Source: Obelidium mucronatum (taxonomy: Eukaryota > Chytridiomycota > Chytridiomycetes > Chytridiales > Chytriomycetaceae). Taken from it: DNA of 64,000 nt. The position numbers were made by a program, and so were the translations under genes. Location of the stretch: contig JAIVFH010000078.1 in NCBI GenBank assembly GCA_025765595.1, positions 1-64,000 on the forward strand, given 5' to 3'. Positions 1 to 12,400 of this stretch are shown here, in pieces (position 1 is the stretch's first letter; each line of letters opens with the position of its first letter). Below the pieces are notes generated by a model, which had not been told where the DNA came from, ran no database searches, and saw nothing but the letters and a program-made list of their open reading frames with translations.

Positions 1-1182
1 TTTTAGTCAGTAAGAATCTGACACAGGGTGTAATAACGCAAGACCGCACAGAAAGACACAACTCTCAAGCGATTCACACGATCAAGGGGAAGGCACCATC
101 ACGTGACAATCACATGACCTTCGCCGAACCCGATTTAATCACCAAGCCTTAATTAATCATTGGCAATTAATCAAGTCACATTCATGTCACATGATCGTTG
201 TTCAAATTCATTCTTTATTCAATCATGTTCGCTTGAGGGGAAGTGTTGGAGGCACATGAAACTCATGTTGCAAGCTCCATGTTTGGAAATAAAGTTTAAG
301 AATTCTCTCCAAAATCTCTCTAGTGTCAACAACGATCAGTTCACCTGTCTACAGAACCAGCACCGCTTCCAGTCCCTCTACAACAGAAACTGAACTAAAA
401 CTCAGAGCAGAAAGCTTGCTATTTATGCAAGTTCTGGAATTTCAAATAACAAAAGTTCAAAAACAGAAAACAAACTGAAAATCAAACAGAAATTGTGATA
501 GCAAGAGTGATAGCACAATAATATGTGAAATCAAGAATGATATCACAAAATGAAACAGAAAAACTTAGTAAAGTGACAAATCAAAGATGACAAATACAAA
601 AATAGGAACTTAAAGTAAAATGTTACTAGCAAGGATCAAACCCGGGTTTCCACCATGAGAGTTGCGGGCAATGACCACTAAGCTACGGAAGTATAGAGAA
701 ATATCCCTATAAGACGGGTGATACCTAACAGGAGATTTGCGCAATTATGACAGAACGTGCCTTTGCATTGCTATCCAATGTCAAGGAGGTAGAGTTATGC
801 CTTCCTTCTCCGTCAGCTGACAATCAAAAAAGGAAGTGGATCGCTCCTGTGAGTCCCTGTTTGGGTTGTTTACATCTGGAAACTGGCTGAGTCATGAATA
901 TGCATATCAGGAATATATGACACATTCAAATGCATAAAAAAGCATATATGGTATATGAGATGCTTAAAATACATTTGATGTTCATTTTAAACACAGGGAA
1001 TTTATAAAAATGGAAATATAGAATATGGTACTCATTTTAGAAGAATAGCAAATGCATCACATCTACATATTAAATGTGAAGAATGCAAAACCCACCAACA
1101 TCACAATATCAAATGCATTTTAAATTTTGTTTATTCATATCCATTCCATTTATTCCCATTTTATCAGACATAAACTCATATA
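1..1182. other. Gene-poor AT-rich segment
   Basis: No convincing coding region is visible. Short open frames here have no recognisable motif and look like chance. The stretch holds the tRNA-like element at 624-691 and AT-rich DNA with repeated ATGCAT/CATATA-type words around 900-1110. It adjoins the 3' end of the Plavaka-like transposase, so part of it may be flank or terminal sequence of that element, but I could not identify terminal inverted repeats. Confidence 0.5.
624..691 (-). tRNA. Degenerate tRNA-like element
   Basis: On the minus strand the segment has a perfect RNA polymerase III A-box (TAGCTTAGTGG, complement of 675-685) and a near-consensus B-box (GGTTTGATCC, complement of 633-642, one base short of GGTTCGANTCC), spaced as in a tRNA. 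The anticodon arm folds only imperfectly (CCGC/GTGG with an enlarged loop containing CTC and CAT), and the T-stem and acceptor stem have mismatches. It is therefore either a decayed tRNA (Glu- or Met-like) or a tRNA-derived SINE head. No intron or clear terminator was identified. Confidence 0.3.
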
Positions 1183-4156
1183 CTATTCTTCTTCAGAGTC
1201 AGACAAGTGTGGAGCATCTTGGCTGCTCCCAATTGATGCCCAAATATACTTCTCTGCATATGGATTCAAATAAACCTGCCCAGATCCTCCTTCTTGTCCG
1301 TCCTGAAAATAAGGAACCATGTGACCTCTCGCCTCAATGGCAGCTGCTGGTATGATAATGAAACCCCCTGCTGTGGTTACTGGTTTCAAAATAAAACAAC
1401 CAGTTTCATTTTGGCTTGCAGTAGGTAATTCCTTATACCGCTGTACAAGGGCAAACAGCATATTGCCGTTTCCCTCCACCGGAACAGCAAAAAACCGCAG
1501 TGGCTTCCCAACAAACAATGTTGTCCCTGCAAGGCCCAGTTCCATTGGCGGAGGCTTGACCAATAAGGATCTGTAGATGCAGAAGCTGTTTTGGGATTTT
1601 GCAGTGATCCTGATGAAATCCACAACCTCACGATTGTCCTCGTCATAATCAACAAGCTTTAATGTTTGATATTGCAAAAGCTAAACAAACAAATAAGATA
1701 AGCACTTAATAACATTTGTATTATGCTTACCAATCCATCAGATAGAATACGCGAGGTAAAGTACCGCTTCAGCTTTTGCTCAAATCCTCGATAAGCTGGG
1801 AGATGAGAGTCCAAATTCCACATATAAAAGCCGGAAACTGCGGAAACTAAAGAAACAACCTTCTCTTTTTGTGGGCCACTTGCTTCATCTGGATTTGCGC
1901 CAAAATCTCCAGCCAACAGTCGCCTAATAGCAAACACCTTGTCCATCCGAGTCACATGTCGAATCATTTGCTCCTCCGAGTTTTTATGATTTGTCCTTGC
2001 ATATGCTTTTACAACATTGAACTGTTGTGTAGCTTCCATGTGCTCCGTTCCAAAAGAATCAGATCCGCCGAATCTCGTTATTGCCCTCCGAAAGCAGCTC
2101 AATGTATGCATTTTCGGAAAATTCATGTCCTTCTCCCTTCGAAATACATCAAGCTGACCGTCAAATTCAACAAGCTTTCCCTCCAAAGAATCAAGTGATG
2201 CACATGTATGAGAAGTATTGGAAACTAGCATTGCAATATCAAGAAACGTACGCAAGCATATTGTCACTTCACGCTGGACAAGATCAACAACACAAGGCAA
2301 TAGCTGCATCATAATGCTCTTGAAATCTTTCTTGGTCAGTTGACTCAAAGATGAGACTCCTTTGGAATAATGATTGAAACCTGGGTAGTTGGGAACCAAG
2401 GCAAAACGAGAATCGACTGTGTCTACACCAGCGTCTCCATTGACTTCACGAATTATCCCTTTTGTCACACCCCAGAGATGATAGCCAAATATGCCAATAT
2501 AAATGGCATTGGATCAGGAGTAACTGCTGAATGTATGCAAAACCTTGGTCCCAAGTCATAAAACGCATTCCGAACAAAGGGAACCTGCCCATTTACAGCA
2601 AACAATTGAACCACCTCAGAAAATGACCGTTTTGCCATACAGCGCTGAAAGCTTCTGGTCATTGCCTCAGTGGTTTTCACTCCCCAGAACAGACATGACT
2701 TGCCACATTCACTCAAGCAATCAGCTGGAACAAGACAGCACGGCATTGGAAAACTCTTGCACAATGGGCTCACAGTGGAGAATAGCGTCTGCTCAGGGTA
2801 ATCTCCATTGAAATTAAACAGGCAGGGAAAGAATTTGCGGAGTCTCCCGTCAGGACTGATTAGATCTGCTCCATCCTTTATCCAGTCTTTGATGTCAAAC
2901 ATGATAAGCTCCAACGCAGAGTGTGTAACAGCACGTCTGTAGGCAGTCAGAAATGCATCGCTCTTTTTCATGGGTGATACAATGGGCAGATATGTGACCA
3001 AGATACTTGAACGGGAGTTTAGCTTCTTGCGGAGACTCTTTTTGATATTCCCTATTTAGTGCAAAATTGTGAGTTTCAAGTCAAAAAGAAAATCAGGAGG
3101 CGCATACCAAAATCCAGTATTAAGGGGTGAAAAGACTGCTTTCCGATTTTTGTCGCCAAGGCAGCATCAGAAGAAAAGATTACAAGCAAGGGTGTAGCAC
3201 CGTTTGGTAATTGGTTTTGCAGCTCCTCGCAGTAGTCTCCAGAGTAAGCTTCATCGTAAAGGCGTTCACCGGCAGAATTGAATTGCTTTGTAAAGCAATA
3301 GGCAAAATTGCTCTGCAGCGAACTGTCTTGCAACCTCAACCGAATAAGGTCCCGCATTGACCGAAGGTATAGAAAACAGGGGCGCCTTTGATAATATGCA
3401 CGAGCTTGTGGATGATACTTAGTCGCTAGATTGCTCAAGATTTTTGACAACAGGACGTTGGCCTTCTTGTAGTCCTTGAAAATTTTAGGAATGTTAAACA
3501 TTGGAAGGGTATAATTAAATCTATTAATTACCACACTCAAGTGATTTGAGCTATCCAATCTTTGATGCAGATCTTTGCCAGTCTTAAAAGTGGGAACATG
3601 CTCGGGTTGGAGCCGACTGCGATTGAATGAAAGTGTTCTAATGTACATGTCAGAATCACCAATCACTAAAGCAATCAAATTTGATATGACAAGGTAATAG
3701 CTGTTTGGCCCATTGGGTTGTCCAGAATAACATGCTGCATAAAGTCAAGATCAGCACCAGTGAATTGTTGACGTATGTATGTAGCAACAGACAGCTCATG
3801 ATTGGAAACGGAATTGTCGACAGGAACGCCTTCCAAGAAGCGTTAGCTGCATAGAAATACAGAAAGGACAACAAACCATATCGCGAATGCAACTCAGGTA
3901 TTTCGTCAGGAAAGTCATCGAATTCGTTGTCCATGTTGCTATCTTCAATAGCTTGAAGATCAGGGCTTGGGATTTCATTTTCAATGTCTTCATATCCTTC
4001 TTCCAATGTTTCGGTTGTTTTGGTAGTCGTGTCTTGTTCCGTCACAGAAGTTGCAGCCAAGGCTTGGCGCACGGCTTGTGAATGCTTGAATTGAGCATGG
4101 CGTGCAAGATCTGCTTGCTTCTTGAACTGCTTTCGGCAGCCAAATGTACAGCGCAT
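1183..4156 (-). pseudogene. Plavaka-like transposase, frameshifted
   Basis: This is a relic of a fungal Plavaka-type DNA transposon (KDZ/CACTA-related). The N-terminus (3656-4156) starts with a C2H2 zinc finger (CTFGC...H...H) and an acidic linker, as in these proteins. The core carries family hallmarks: HPLILDFGNIKKSLRKKL, ILVTYLPI, the GDYPEQ motif near 2800, a TPDPM...GIFGYHLWGV block near 2500 and a C-terminal 'DMNFPKMHTL...FGGSDSFGTEHME' region. Two GT-AG introns are clear (complement 1681-1730 and 3052-3107). The reading frame shifts near 3830, near 3720 and at about 2508 (between DPM and IYIGIFGYHLWG), so no intact transposase is encoded in the sequence as given. Sequence error could explain some shifts. 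Terminal repeats and target-site duplications were not found. Confidence 0.75.
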
Positions 4157-4420
4157 TTTAGATCAACTTTGTGTTTCAAATTAATGGTGAAGTATGGGAA
4201 TATATACTCTTTTGCTTGTAATTAGTAATGAATTCATAAATGAAATGACAAAAAAAGCGGTCATAATTATAAACAAATGAAACAAGCAGCGGCAAGGGTT
4301 GCGTTCTTGGTTTCTAATGCCATTTTTTGGCCATTGCAGCGGTTGTTAGTGTGAAATGAGGTATTTAATCACATTATAAATCTGCTCTGTTCCAAAACAC
4401 TCCTAAAAAGTTGCTTTGAA
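4157..4420. other. Spacer with divergent starts
   Basis: AT-rich spacer between the start of the Plavaka-like transposase (minus strand) and the start of the following plus-strand gene. It probably holds both promoters. No recognisable motif stands out. Confidence 0.4.
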
Positions 4421-5860
4421 ATGTTGAAGAACAGATCCACCCTTTCTAAAAGAGTTCTGGCAACGAAGCAAGGTAAAAAGAAGGCTTCTTCAAAGGCAGC
4501 AAGGAGATCAGCTGCCAAATCGTGATAAGTACCTCTCCCCTCTTGATCTGTTTTGTAATTAACACTGGATCAAACAATTTAACAGAGGCCTCAACCAGAC
4601 CAATGCAACCAGCAGCAGTTTCGAAAACGCTGAAAATCGTGGCTATGGCCATGGGAGGGAGTCATCCAGCTCCGCTGTCAATTGTGGATCAACCCTTGCA
4701 AATCGTGGGGCCATTGGTATCTAGAATCCCCCGCGCTAATCCCTTGATTTCAATTGTCCAGGCACGTTGCAAGACAATCAGGAGCGAATTCTGCCCGGAA
4801 ATCAAGAGTCCCAGCCACTACCAGGTGATCTAGTGCAGGGGCCAAATTGTTTGCAGACTCCACAGAGCGGTGATCAATTGTGGAACGGTCTAAATAAGCT
4901 GTATGTGATTTATTTGCGTTCTCTAAGTCCTATGATAATCACAATCTCACAGCCAGGTCGACAATCTTCGGCTGATCTTCCAAAAACAAGCACTATCAGA
5001 CGAGTTTTTCGTGCCCCCATTCAATGTTGACGATACAGCAACAGTTACCTGGCTTTGGGAGACACTGGCTTCGGTTCTTGGTTGGACTCCTGCGCGTACA
5101 AGGATTCTTGTCACGAATCTGCCGTTAGAAATGCCTAAAATGGTTCGTTATTAGTCGTTGACACTATTGAACTCTTGCTAATTCTTCCATCAGTACCAAA
5201 CAGCAGTGCAATTGTACCGCAGCAACCTGATGTCTGCATTTAAAGACAAGTTCTTGGCGTCAGATCCCTACAATCTTGACGGGGATGAAAGAAAAGCTCT
5301 CGAACTTATCACCGACGACGCCTTGTAAGTGTACTAATACATTAACTTGAAGTTTGAGTGGAGAATATTAAACATTGCCAATAGATTCTTGTATCTTGAG
5401 GTGGGCGATTCTCAGCGTCAAGGGCCGCAATTGTTTATGAATGAATCGTTCTTGGCCGCTTCTGTCTTGTTCTTCAAGGTTTCGCATACAACACGAACAA
5501 TGTCAGTTGCCGGGTTTTTGCAAACCAAATCAATGCATGTGCTTGCTTGCATTGCATGCTGTGTAAGTGCTACTTTCAAATTTTGCTGAAACGTTTCTAA
5601 CTGAGTTTTGATTTGTTATCAAGGTTCGGCACGCAATTGATCTTGTGGCAGTCAAGCGTCGCGATTTCAAATATGCCACAAAATCAGGAAAGACGTACCG
5701 GCAGCTTTTAAATGCATTTAGTTACAACGGAGATGATGACGATATGAAAGAAGAGCGCGAGGTTGTGTTGGAAGGGCGTAACCGATTCTACGCAGCAATG
5801 GCAAGGCGCCTCCTGCCGGACAATGAAAACGAAACTGGTGGAATCAGGATTCGCCGTTAG
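4421..5860 (+). CDS. Uncharacterised 368-aa protein, seven exons
   Basis: I do not recognise this protein. A consistent model joins 4421-4521, 4586-4716, 4762-4900, 4953-5142, 5194-5324, 5385-5562 and 5624-5860, all GT-AG and in phase, giving 368 residues with no frame break. The first ~35 residues are very basic (KKKASSKAARRSAAKS). Residues ~35-115 are Asn/Gln/Ser-rich and look disordered. The rest is an ordered alpha-helical region containing 'WLWETLASVLGWTPARTR' and, near the end, 'FKYATKSGKTYRQLLNAF'. It lies next to the transposase in divergent orientation, so it could be a second transposon ORF or a host gene beside the insertion. Intact frames and seven correct splice junctions argue that it is, or recently was, expressed. 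Confidence 0.6.
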
Positions 5861-6171
5861 ATTGAAATTCTTTACAATACAGGTCAATAAAGAAAGGATA
5901 TCTCCCTGCTTACAAATAATTTGAATGCCTTAAAATTCACTTCAAATCAATACAAAACGCATACTGAATGCCCCATATGCAATCCAAATCCCAAGAATCC
6001 CTCAGAATACATTTTGAGTATTTGAAATTCTTGCAATTCACTTCTCAAATATTGGGGGGATTTTTATGCATATTTATGCAACGGCGACATTTGAAATGGC
6101 TTTCAAACGTGGGGGGGTTGCACCGGCAACATACACGGCATTCAAATCCATTTCAATCCATTTAACTTTAT
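5861..6171. other. AT-rich intergenic stretch
   Basis: No gene seen. The segment has loosely repeated AATTCACTT/CATATTTATGCA words, similar in flavour to 900-1110, which may mark flanks of the mobile element. No exact inverted repeat was established. Confidence 0.3.
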
Positions 6172-6714
6172 TTGTATATGTGTTTTTGCATATCCCCAGT
6201 TTCCAGATGTACATCAGCTTTCTTGTCCTTCTCCAACGAAGAAGACTTTCGAGTATACGTGGATTCAAAGAACTCTACGTTTGGCCTCAACGTTTCTGTC
6301 GTAATTGACGCCTCTGATGATTGCAGTCTCACCGTCTGGCCTGCTCTCTTTCTTCCGCAGCACAACGTAGTTGTTCCTGCTTGTCATGGAGAAGTAATTT
6401 TGTGTATGTTTAAATTTATAGAACACTCAACTCGTCTGTGGGATTCTGTAGATGGATGTTTTGCAAAGTCATCTGAAATCAAGGCTGAAGAGAGCAGGAA
6501 GAGACCAATTTCTCTGATATTGGCAGACGGAGCCGGAACTGCCTCCTTTGCAGTTAAAAATAATCCGGAAAAGTTTAAAGAAGTCGCCACTGTGAAAAAG
6601 AGAAAGGTGGAATACTCCACCAACCAGAACTCTTGTGATCTTCGTAGCAAGAAGAGAGAAATACTTCACCATATTTTTGACAATAACCCCTTTAAATTTT
6701 CTTCAAAAAAATAA
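6172..6714 (+). CDS. Orphan ORF or gene remnant (~170 aa)
   Basis: An open frame of up to 180 codons ends at 6714. Its composition is protein-like from about residue 12 on: 'FSNEEDFRVYVDSKNS', a hydrophobic strand-rich stretch, then a basic tail with 'KKRKVEY' (nuclear-localisation-like) and 'SKKREIL'. No ATG in good context marks a start; a 3' splice site (ATCCCCAG, ~6200) precedes the protein-like part, so it may be the last exon of a gene whose upstream exons I cannot find, or a degraded fragment. I recognise no domain. It is convergent with the TSNAXIP1-like gene, about 155 bp away. Confidence 0.35.
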   Translation: MYMCFCISPVSRCTSAFLSFSNEEDFRVYVDSKNSTFGLNVSVVIDASDDCSLTVWPALFLPQHNVVVPACHGEVILCMFKFIEHSTRLWDSVDGCFAKSSEIKAEESRKRPISLILADGAGTASFAVKNNPEKFKEVATVKKRKVEYSTNQNSCDLRSKKREILHHIFDNNPFKFSSKK

Positions 6715-6870
6715 ACGTTAATTGTTGCCTGAATTCTGATTGGGCAGCGGAAAAACGGTGGAAATTTTGGACAAAATGAAAAATCGAAAGTGAAAAATTG
6801 ACGATGGCGGGATTGGGCCACGGTACAAAAAATCAGTGACTTGGAGAGTCTCAATTAATTTGTAATAAAT

Positions 6871-9417
6871 TTATATTTCTTTCTTTTGTCTCCCAAACCA
6901 AATATTATGTTGCTTCAAATTCCCAATAAACACATCAAGATCCACAACAGTCTTGGGCTTGACTTGATCAAGTTCCATTGCAAACCCCCATGAAAGAAAT
7001 AAATCCACTTCCTCTTTGGGTTTTTGGCCATCAAATAAAACAAGTCCTTGTTTGATGTCCTGAAATGAAAACTTGGCATCTCTGGAACCCAATGTGATTG
7101 CTGACTTGAGGCCTTGTATGTATCTCTCTCGGAGCTCTAGCTCTTGTTCTTTCAAAAGGTCCAAGAATGAGCTTTCAGAATCAATGTTGAAAAGCCAGGA
7201 GTAGGAAAGTGTGTCGCCACTTTGGTCGGCATCCAAAGCCTATGAAATAAAAAAATAAAATAAAAAAATCAGCTGCTTATAATACAAGAAATCATTTTCA
7301 CGTTACATGCTTCAGAGCCTGGATCTGTTGTTCAGTTTTCTCAGGCCAGAACTGTGTCACAACAGAATAACATTCAGACTTAAGAAGAACGCCATTTGCA
7401 GCATTGTTTTTCTTCATATCAAACTTGTAAAACATGCTTTTGAGTGATTCAATGGTTTCTTGAAGTTGGTGGAAGACTTCCTCATTGAATTTGCCTGTGT
7501 TCAAAGTTTTTTTTTTTTTTTTTTTCTTAGGTTCAGTGTAAATTCAAACATTTCAAGTTACCTTCCAGAACATTTATGAAGATTTGACAGTCAGCACTCT
7601 GCCCCGAGTATTTTGTTGCAGCCTTGTAAATGTTGTATCCCCATTCAGCTACAATGTCTTGGGACCCAAACCTCTTTTTCAGAAAAAGAAAAAGAAACTC
7701 TTGCAGATTCTATTGAATTTTAGAAATCACAATCACCAATGCAAAAAAAAAAAGTTTGCAATACCTTGAGGTTCTTGGGGTTTGCATCATACACAGTTTT
7801 AGCTGTCCAAATATCATTGACCAATAACACAATGTCCTTTCGGGATAGCATTCGATTGGGAACTTTCCCTTTATACCTATAATTTTCTGAATGGGTATTC
7901 ATTTTTACCACTTATAGTCTGTTACCTAAGGAACTTCGGAATATCGCCTCCCAGACCCATCCCAACAAAGTATTTGTCATCGTCAGAATGTACTGGCTGA
8001 ATTGCAGCATCTGGACTTGACTCTCTATGGTAAGATGTAAGATTGTATAATATTCAAAAAACTTGCAGCAGAATCATACTTATTGGCAACTTGTTCAACA
8101 ACGGCTGATTGAACTTTTGAGGATTTGAGCTGAATAAAAACCGCATTAATTCCATGTGTACCAAAAAAAACACCCATACAAATAGAAGCTGTCGTAGGAG
8201 TATAACAATTGCTTCGTTGCTATCTGATCCACGGCAAGCAGTAACCCATTCTTGTGTTTGTCCAGGACAATTGTATTTGACATACTCCCAATCTGGGAAC
8301 TGGAATATCTTTAAGAATCAGAAATAGTAGCAAGAGTTTTCTTACGTTTCCTTTACCCTGTGATTCCATTTTTTTAAGAATTGACACTTTCAAGTTCAAG
8401 TTGTATTTTGTCTTTTCCAGCTCTGCTTTCTACAGCAAATAAAAGAGAAGGAGTTTTAAATGGTGTAATTCAATAATAAAATTATATTACTGTCTGATTT
8501 AATTCTTCCTCCATTGCTTTAACTTTGCTTTGAAGAGCTTCGTTTTGAACAATCTGTTCGTCCAATGTTGCTCGAGGAACCTTTTGAGCCAGTGCAAACC
8601 TCATTGACACCAAGTCCTTTGTGACTGCCCTCCATTCATCAGATTTCTTCTGGAGTGAAGCCTGTAGGTTGGTAATCTCGGAATCCTTTCTCGACAGTTC
8701 GTCGGCATAAGCTGCCTCACCCATTTCTATTTGGGCTTGTAAATAATGAACCTGGTTCTTCAAAACCTCTTGTTCGGAATTTGCGAGATCTTTTAATCTC
8801 AGTTCTTCCGCCAGGTGATTGAGATGCCCCTGAAGGGTCCGGAACTCGGATTCCAACGCGTCCTTGGCATTATGGAGAGCTCGATTCTTTTCCCTGAGTA
8901 AAATTAGGATTAATTCTAGTGTATTTTTTATGTTTGAATCGGTTGTGGAGGCTTACTCGAGTGTATCGGCTTTTTTGGAGGCCTCCCGTCGAAACCTCTC
9001 CATTTCTTGTGATGCTTCGTACTGCAGAATAGCAGCCTTTGCTTTAAAAGGCTCAAGCTCGAGTATTTTCATGGTTTGTGAATGTATTGTCATGTCGTAG
9101 ACAGTTTTGATCTCGGAAAGAATGGGTTCATAAGTACGGAATTCTGAGATGAATTTCTCTATAATTTCCGATGATGAAAGATCAGATACATTCAGCATTC
9201 AGAAAAGCTCTTTACCAAAGACTTCCCGATAGATTTGCAGCTTGCGCGGATCACTCGGGTCAGACGGATTGTTCAGGAGAGCCATCTCGTGTTTAATAAT
9301 GGCGAGCAAGGCGACCAGCAGACGCGGCTGGGCCTTTGAGCCATTCACGTCGCCGGACTGCGAGATGATGCTGCTCGCCAGTTTCGCCTCGCACGTCGCG
9401 TAGTTTGTCTTGAGCAT
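6871..9417 (-). CDS. TSNAXIP1-like coiled-coil protein
   Basis: Multi-exon gene resembling translin-associated factor X-interacting protein 1, a protein of ciliated and flagellated cells. The N-terminal block joins exon 1 (9216-9417) and exon 2 (8957-9158) into 'LQIYREVFEKFISEFRTYEP' followed by ILSEIKTVYD, the signature of the TSNAXIP1 N-terminal domain. Exon 3 (8491-8893) is a long coiled coil. Later exons include 'VPNRMLSRKDIVLLVNDIW', a conserved block before the C-terminal half, and end at TAA 6871. About ten exons are present; boundaries in 7.5-8.5 kb are approximate. The first exon is GC-rich like the neighbouring RNA14 start, only 34 bp away in divergent orientation. The family assignment rests on motif memory, not a search. 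Confidence 0.65.
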
Positions 9418-9451
9418 GTACTTTTATTTTAACTTTTTTAATAATCACACA
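9418..9451. promoter_or_regulatory. 34-bp divergent start region
   Basis: Only 34 bp separate the ATG of the TSNAXIP1-like gene (minus, 9417) from the ATG of RNA14 (plus, 9452). The spacer is AT-rich (TTTTATTTTAACTTTTTTAA) between GC-rich flanks. Promoter elements or transcription starts for either gene must lie in the spacer or inside the opposing first exon. Confidence 0.5.
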
Positions 9452-12400
9452 ATGGCCGACACCAGCACCGGCTGGCAGCCGCTGCCCGACGAAAAGAGCG
9501 GCAAGAAGGAAAAGAAGAAAGACAAGCGGGCGCAGCTTGCCGCCGCAGTCGCTGGCGACCCGTGGCTCGTCGAGGCGTGGCTGGACCTTGTGGCCGAAGC
9601 GACTCGCAGCGGCGACGCGGCCGCGAGTCGCGCGGCGTTCGAGGCGCTGCTGAAGCAGTTTCCGACGAGCGTGAGTGGCGGCGGCGAACTCCAAACAACC
9701 AACCACCAACCAACCACCCACGCAGACTAAACACTGGATCCGCTACATCGAGCTCGAGCTGGCCGAGCGCGCATTCGACCGCGTCGAGGCGCTGTTCAAC
9801 AGGTGTCTGCGCTCCATCGTGGCCGTCGACATCTGGAAGTTCTACCTGACCTACATCCAGAACGTGCACTCGCCCGCGATTGTGCCGCCCGAGAAGAGGG
9901 CGGAGAGCCGCCAGATCGTGCTCAAGGCATTCGACCTCGTGCTAGTCAAACATTGGGCTCGACAAGGACTCGGGCGGCGTCTGGCTCGATTATCTAGCGT
10001 ATATCCGAAGTGCCGAGGTATTTTCTCTTTAGTCTGAACAACCGATGCACGTTACCAACTGCACAGAAAGGGATTGTCCAAATACGAAGAGCAGCAAATG
10101 ATGGAACTGCAACGAAAGGTCTACCATAAGGCTCTTTCAATTCCGTTGGCGAATATCGAAGCGATATGGAAGGAATATGATTTGTTTGAGAACAGCTTGA
10201 ACAAGCTCACTGTAAGTCTCGGAGTATATATCTTCTATTTTGACTCTAAATGTTTCAGGCAAAGAAGTTTCCTCTCCGAAAGGTCCGCAACATATATGAC
10301 GGCTAGAACAGCCTTTCGAGAGTTGAAAATTATTACGGCAGCAATTGACGCATTGCAGCCAACCTGGCTTCCGACACCAACCAAATGGACAGAAACGGAT
10401 TTCGAAATCGTACGTTTATTTTCTGTTGCCTTGCTACGGATCACTCACACACCTACAAAGCTTCGTGCGTGGAAGAAATTGATTGCTTGGGAAAAAAGCA
10501 ACCCACTTCGAATAGAAGACACATCCGTTTTATCGTCTCGCGTAGTTTATGCCTATAAATCTGCTCTGTTGATGATGCGTTTTTTTCCCTGAATTAGTGG
10601 CATGATGCAGCCCGTTACTTGATTGAACTTGGTAAACTGGAAGATGCGTCATCCCTGTTGCACCAAGCCGTAGAGGCACTTCCGAACAGGTGCTCGTTTC
10701 TTGATTTCGTTTCTGCGAAATGATAATTCGCCTAAGCAAACCCGTATTACACACTATTAGTCTGTTGCTGAGCTTTGCACTTGCTGAGCTGGAAGAATCT
10801 CGCAAGAAAGAACACAGCTCTGTGGCATCCATTTATGAAACACTGATAACAAACTTGGAGACATGGGTGTCTGAAATTAATGCAAAGTACGATAATGAGC
10901 ACGCCACTCTGATGAATCTTTTGCGAGGATCCGAAGTCGTTGATATGTCTGATTGGGACGGAGAACGGCGCGAAGCCGAACGTGAAAAGGAAAAGGAAAG
11001 AAACGCGGAAGTGGAGCAAAAAGTTGAAGTTGCTCGTAAAAGAAAGCTGCGTCAAGCAAAAGAGGCTTGGTCTTTGGCTTGGGTTGTTTACATGCGCTTC
11101 GCAAGAAGATCTCAGGTTGGAATTTTAGTTTCTGTTTTTGTGAGTTTTGAAATCCTGATTATTTCAAAGAGTGTCTTGGCTGCTCGAAATCTCTTCAAAC
11201 GAGCCAGGAAGTCAGAGTTATGCTTGTATCATGTGTATGTTGCAGCCGCCCAAATGGAATACTATTCTAGTAAAGATGTCAAAATTGCTTGCAATATTTT
11301 TGAAGCCGGGATGAAAGCTTTTGCAGATGATGAGGCAATCGCAAACTATGTTGTCCACTATCTCGACTTTTTGATTCAAATGAACGACGATAATAGTAAG
11401 TTGTCCTTTTCACATCACAAGGTCAAACGAAAAACACTGAAAATATTGTTGAAAAACATCAGATGCCAGGGCTTTGTTTGAAAGATCATTGGTTTTGCTT
11501 CCACCAGAAAACGCCAGGGAGTTGTGGGCCCACTTTTTCCGAAATGAAATCGAAAATGGGGATTTATCCAATATTCTTAAAGTGGAAAAGAGAATGCGAG
11601 ACTCGTATCCCGGAGGTATCTCACTTCTTAATTCTGTGGGTTGTGTGCTTGAAACATTCTCTTATATTTGGATTGATTTTTCCCAAGATGCCGATTCAGC
11701 ACTTGGTGTCAAACATGTCGGAGAACGGTGGTCATACTTGGATATCCGGTTTGTCGCAAGGGAGGAGTTGGGAATCAAAGGTAAACCTCTTCCAAAACCA
11801 GGCTGTTATTTTGTGTGTTTTTTTAACCAAATGTTTCTTCAGAGTCAATTATGCCCTCATTAAAAGACGCGAAACATTCCACTACAGCGTCTGAAGCTGA
11901 TTCCAACAAGGGCTTCCAAATGTCCTCACAAGGGTCTATCGAGCATAAAGATGCACTTTGCCAACCAGATTTGTCAAAGTGGACTTCCTATAAGCCTGAA
12001 GCCAGAGACAAGCCGCTTCTAACAGAAAAGGTGCTTGCACTTCCGAATCCAATGCCAGACGTTGCAGCCGCTCCGACAAAGTCCGCCAGCCATCACCACC
12101 ACTCGCATTCACAACCGACGGTCAAAACCCAAATTCAGGCACCAATAAGCTTCATGATTGCGGAATCTATTTCGCAGCTGTTGGAACGCTTACCACCTGC
12201 TTCGTCTTACAACGGTGTGTGTTTTTATGCTTGTTTGGTTACTTGGGTTCTGAGTCTGTAACCCCGTATTTTTATGACACAGGTCCGCAATTGCCATTGA
12301 ATGAAATTATCGATTCGTTGAAAAGGCTTCCTCTGCCCACTCCAGTGAGTACCGGCAGAATGGTATTATTTCCCCCTTCGCTTGATTCGAATGATCAGCG

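Noticed and set aside
9293..9869. Long minus-strand open frames through the RNA14 first exons
   Set aside because: They are shadows caused by high GC content; they have no motif and oppose a well-supported plus-strand gene.
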